The notes under the pieces were generated by a model. It was not told the DNA's origin. It made no database searches and saw nothing but the letters and a program-made list of their open reading frames with translations. A stretch of 54,727 bases of DNA from an uncultured Muribaculaceae bacterium (GTDB lineage: Bacteria; Bacteroidota; Bacteroidia; Bacteroidales; Muribaculaceae), in NCBI GenBank assembly GCA_910577465.1, contig CAJTMM010000017.1, forward strand, positions 1 to 54,727. The letters are read 5' to 3'. How positions within the stretch are numbered: the stretch's first letter is position 1; every line of letters starts with the position of its first letter. Of the stretch, positions 52,078-54,727 are shown one piece after another. The position numbers were made by a program, and so were the translations under genes.

Positions 52078-53472
52078 ATGAAACTCAATAAATATTTCAC
52101 ATACGGTCTTCTCACGGCAGTAGCAGCGGCTTCGCTGACTGCCTGTGAGGATGACGCGGTGATCGGTGAAACCGAGAACCCCAACATTGGTGTGACTGAC
52201 AAGGTGGTGTACGTTGCCGACCAGGATGGCAAGCGTATCTACACCCATGTGGATGTACGCGGCACCAAGGATGTGCAGCTTTATGCCAACACACCCTCGG
52301 CATTGGCTCAGGATTGCGACGTGAAGTTTGTTTACGACGCTGCCGCCGTGAACCAGTACAATGCCATGAACGGTACCAGCTATGAAGCTGTGCCCGAATC
52401 GATGATATCGCTCGCCAACGGCGGTGTGACCACGCTCCACGCCGGACAGACTGCATCGGACCCCATGACAGTGACCATCACTTCCGATGGTTCGCTTGAC
52501 CATGACAAGGGTTATGCAGTGCCTTTGCGTGTGTCGGTGGTCAACGGTGATGCCCAGTTGGCTCTGAACAGCGCGACCCGTCTTATCTTCATGAAGGATC
52601 TGACAGGTCTGCCTGATGCTACCAAGTATGTGCTCGATGATGACGGCAACGAGATACCCGCCGTGCGCACCATGATGTGTATGGAGGTCAACGACATGAA
52701 CCCGCTCGAAGTATCGTCGTACACGCTTAAGAATAGCGGTAAGATGTACTATGACGCGGTGATGCTGTTTGCCGCCAATATCAACTACAATGATGAGACA
52801 GGCCGTGTGTACGTGAGCATGAATGAGAACGTGAGCGCAATCCTTGCTAAGCGTGACCACTATCTGCAGCCCCTGCAGGACCGCGGTATCAAGGTGTATC
52901 TCTCGATTCTCGGTAATCATGACCGCGCCAATATCGACAACCTCGCTGATGAGACCGCCCGCTACTATGCCCAGGAAATCAAGGCTATATGCGATGTCTA
53001 CAAGTTGGACGGTGTGTTCTACAACTCCGAGTACGGCGAGCCTATCTATCCCGCTCCTCAGGGTTTCGTGACACCCTCTACTGCCGCTGCAGCCCGCTTG
53101 TTCTACGAAGTTAAGAAGCTTCAGCCCGAGCGCGACAATATCATCTATACCTACGACTTCTATAGCCTTCCCTCGGTAGACGGTGCCCAGCCCGGTGAAT
53201 ACATGGACTTCATCTGGACTAACTATGGCGGCGGTCCGATCAACCCGAATAATTTCCCCGGTGTGCCTAAGTTCAACCTCGGTCACTATTCATGGGAATT
53301 CACAATGGGAAGTACATACGGAAACTTGAGCCAATTGAGAAGCGATGGCTACGGTCTGCACGTACACTTCGGTAACAGAATGCGTCAATCTGCTATGCAG
53401 AGTTCCGCAAGAGATCTTTACGATGACGAACTCGTGTACGACGGCAAAGTTTACGAAAAAGACTGGCTCTAA
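52078..53472 (+). CDS. DUF1735 + GH18 lipoprotein with an Asn-x-Glu active site, operon C
   Basis: A 464-aa surface lipoprotein (signal ends SLTAC, Cys23). Residues ~40-180 are DUF1735-like (VQLYANTPSALAQDCDVKFV, DKGYAVPLRVSVVNGD). Residues ~195-450 form a GH18 barrel, in the layout of the BT_3987-type endo-beta-N-acetylglucosaminidase: MCMEVNDMNPLE, KVYLSILGNHDRANI, LDGVFYNSEYGE, IIYTYDFYS, MDFIWTNYGG. The catalytic segment is D311-G-V-F314-Y-N316-S-E318: the acid Glu is kept, but the Asp that assists the acetamido group is Asn and another Asp is Phe. GH85 enzymes use a natural Asn-x-Glu pair, so activity is possible but not assured. It lies 35 bp after the LamG gene and 26 bp before the last operon gene. 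Confidence 0.82.
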   Translation: MKLNKYFTYGLLTAVAAASLTACEDDAVIGETENPNIGVTDKVVYVADQDGKRIYTHVDVRGTKDVQLYANTPSALAQDCDVKFVYDAAAVNQYNAMNGTSYEAVPESMISLANGGVTTLHAGQTASDPMTVTITSDGSLDHDKGYAVPLRVSVVNGDAQLALNSATRLIFMKDLTGLPDATKYVLDDDGNEIPAVRTMMCMEVNDMNPLEVSSYTLKNSGKMYYDAVMLFAANINYNDETGRVYVSMNENVSAILAKRDHYLQPLQDRGIKVYLSILGNHDRANIDNLADETARYYAQEIKAICDVYKLDGVFYNSEYGEPIYPAPQGFVTPSTAAAARLFYEVKKLQPERDNIIYTYDFYSLPSVDGAQPGEYMDFIWTNYGGGPINPNNFPGVPKFNLGHYSWEFTMGSTYGNLSQLRSDGYGLHVHFGNRMRQSAMQSSARDLYDDELVYDGKVYEKDWL

Positions 53473-53498
53473 TCAAATTAAAAGTTTAAAACAAAATT

Positions 53499-54500
53499 AT
53501 GAAACTTAAATATTATTTTCTGAGTCTGGTGCTCGCAACATCCTGCGGATTCGCGTTGACTTCCTGTGATGACGATGACGACCCCGTGGTAGTAGAAGCT
53601 CCTGAACTCACATTCGATACTGACGGTGCTTTGCGCGTCAAGATTGGAGAAGAGAACAAGACGCTGGTGCCTGTTGTAACCGGTGGCGGTCAATACAATG
53701 CTTATTCTCTTGACGAAGAGATTGCAAAGGCAGTTATTGAAGATGGACAACTTTATGTTGAAGGCTTCAAGAACGGTTCAACCAGAATCGTAGTCTCTGA
53801 TGCCAATAGCAAATATAAAATGCTAACTGTAAATGTTTATACTACAGAGGAGCTTACGTTGAACCATACGGAATGCAATATCGTGTCTGTGCTTGGCTTC
53901 AGTGCTACGAACAATGAGTGCGCGGTAGAGCTTGGTAATGGTTCCTATAAAATCTCTTCCGATAATCCGTTGGTTTCCGCATCAATTGATGAAGAAACCG
54001 GTGAAATCACATTGACAGCAACCTCAAAGAAAGATGAGTACACAGCAACTGTGACTGTTACCGATATTTCAAATTTGTCAGCGGAGATTAATGTTACCGT
54101 GCAATGCTCTCTTGATCCGTTTACTCAAAGTGAGCTCGATGAGCTTATGGCAGCAGAGGAAAGTTTGATTGATTACAATGGTTCGCATTCAAGCTATTTT
54201 GAATATTATAAGAAAGTACCGATGGAGTCGACTACAGAGAATGGTTACACGTATACCGGCTGGAATAAGACCTCATATTACGGTTACGACCATGTACACA
54301 GACTTCGCTATCCGGAAGGAACCGCAGTGGGTGTGGAAACCGATGGCCAGCTGTTGATGCAGAGTGGCTATAGCCCAACAACTCACGATGGTAAGATTAA
54401 GATTCTTGCTGACGATGCTACCCATTTTGTAGGTATATACTACAAGGTCGATCTCGATAAGGAGAAAATAGACCGTGGCTACGTAGTATGGGTAAAATAA
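53499..54500 (+). CDS. Surface lipoprotein with Ig-like repeats, operon C
   Basis: A 333-aa lipoprotein at the end of operon C. The signal ends in FALTSC, Cys23, and an acidic stretch DDDDDP follows, a common surface-export-type start in Bacteroidetes. Two beta-sandwich-like repeats seem to follow: about residues 30-115 (LVPVVTGGGQYNAYSLDEEI, STRIVVSDANSKYKMLTVNVY) and about 120-205 (YKISSDNPLVSASIDEETG, YTATVTVTDISN), which resemble bacterial Ig-like or BACON domains. The C-terminal ~120 residues, rich in Tyr and ending YYKVDLDKEKIDRGYVVWVK, match nothing I recognise. A surface glycan-binding role is inferred from position only. Confidence 0.7.
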   Translation: MKLKYYFLSLVLATSCGFALTSCDDDDDPVVVEAPELTFDTDGALRVKIGEENKTLVPVVTGGGQYNAYSLDEEIAKAVIEDGQLYVEGFKNGSTRIVVSDANSKYKMLTVNVYTTEELTLNHTECNIVSVLGFSATNNECAVELGNGSYKISSDNPLVSASIDEETGEITLTATSKKDEYTATVTVTDISNLSAEINVTVQCSLDPFTQSELDELMAAEESLIDYNGSHSSYFEYYKKVPMESTTENGYTYTGWNKTSYYGYDHVHRLRYPEGTAVGVETDGQLLMQSGYSPTTHDGKIKILADDATHFVGIYYKVDLDKEKIDRGYVVWVK

Positions 54501-54560
54501 ACTCAAATGGAGCAGAGCAAATTTGATTGGTTAGTTTAGCTAATTGATGCTCCAAATCAA

Positions 54561-54594
54561 GGGGGTGAGACCTGCGGGTTTCACCCCCTTTTTT
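54561..54594 (+). terminator. Intrinsic terminator of operon C
   Basis: GGGGGTGA (54561-54568) pairs with TCACCCCC (54581-54588), followed by six T. A longer inverted repeat GGAGCA (54509-54514) / TGCTCC (54548-54553) lies just before it. Confidence 0.9.
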
Positions 54595-54623
54595 CGGTTC
54601 ATGCGGTTGGTGGTTTATGGAAA

Positions 54624-54659
54624 TATGTCAATGTGCTCTTGCCAATTCAATTAGGAATG
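54624..54659 (+). repeat. 36-bp dispersed repeat, copy 2
   Basis: Identical to 14590-14625. It is followed by tandem GGAATTA units (54660-54680) and a GAGGGCA/TGCCCTC hairpin. Confidence 0.85.
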
Positions 54660-54699
54660 TGGAATTAGGAATTAGGAATGAGGGTGGCGGGGGTTGGAG

Positions 54700-54722
54700 A
54701 GAGGGCATCTTGCCCTCTTTTT
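54700..54722 (+). terminator. Terminator-like hairpin after the dispersed repeat
   Basis: AGAGGGCA (54700-54707), loop TCT, TGCCCTCT (54711-54718), then TTTT. The same GAGGGCA/TGCCCTC core occurs at 14686-14704 beside the other repeat copy, so it is part of the repeat family and not only a terminator. Confidence 0.6.
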
Positions 54723-54727
54723 GGTGG

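Noticed and set aside
1..54727. CRISPR arrays, insertion sequences, prophage or rRNA genes
   Set aside because: No regularly spaced repeats, transposase, phage structural genes or rRNA sequence were seen; the only recombinase has all the features of XerD.

Overview
The window looks like chromosome of a gut Bacteroidales, most likely Muribaculaceae or a close relative (inference). The grounds are SusC/SusD pairs, lipoproteins with Bacteroidetes-type lipoboxes, PorX, PorW/SprE, GldD and GldE homologues, the absence of clear Shine-Dalgarno sequences, and many promoters with the Bacteroidetes -7 element TAnnTTTG and a -33 TTG about 19-21 bp upstream.

Layout. (1) 1-6770: glycan-utilisation operon A, entered inside its susC, followed by susD, a GH18 lipoprotein and a DUF1735+LamG lipoprotein. 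(2) 7364-14388: operon B, a paralogue with the same four genes but a different codon style. Operons A and B each end in the same 119/120-bp structured element. (3) 14876-24801: mostly household genes: a flavin reductase-like protein, tRNA-Tyr, the minus-strand run gldE-gldD-PPTase, an XRE/S24 repressor with a TPR protein, then yfhO-family, a methyltransferase-like protein, xerD, and an orphan restriction-endonuclease-like gene. (4) 24941-38575: two tRNA-Asn genes, then a long plus-strand run ctp, mfd, aroA, a small Cys-rich protein, a metal ABC permease, porW/sprE-like, porX, tsaE and a small Imm17-like membrane protein. (5) 38673-44705: tRNA-Lys and an accessory segment with a GNAT protein, a frameshifted TonB-dependent outer-membrane protein, a divergent two-component system and a carboxypeptidase-regulatory-domain protein. 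(6) 45126-54500: operon C, with susC, susD, a GH18-like protein lacking its catalytic residues, DUF1735+LamG, DUF1735+GH18 with an unusual Asn-x-Glu active site, and a surface lipoprotein, closed by a strong terminator.

How the genes work together. The three operons look like systems that bind GlcNAc-containing glycans (N-glycans or chitin-like), cut them with GH18 enzymes at the cell surface, and import the products through SusC/SusD. No SusR, hybrid two-component or ECF-sigma regulator lies beside them. However, operons B and C share a promoter layout of two TTAA cores 10 bp apart, a 7-8 bp G-run and, exactly 19 bp later, TAnnTTTG, which suggests a common regulator encoded elsewhere.

The most interesting signals are this shared promoter architecture with G-runs at the -33 position; the duplicated 3' element whose stem substitutions all keep base pairing; a roughly 155-bp near-identical patch between otherwise diverged susC genes; two GH18 proteins with altered catalytic motifs; an A7 tract that breaks an outer-membrane receptor; and an S24 repressor that keeps the full self-cleavage machinery. 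All family assignments were made by reading the sequence; no database search was run.
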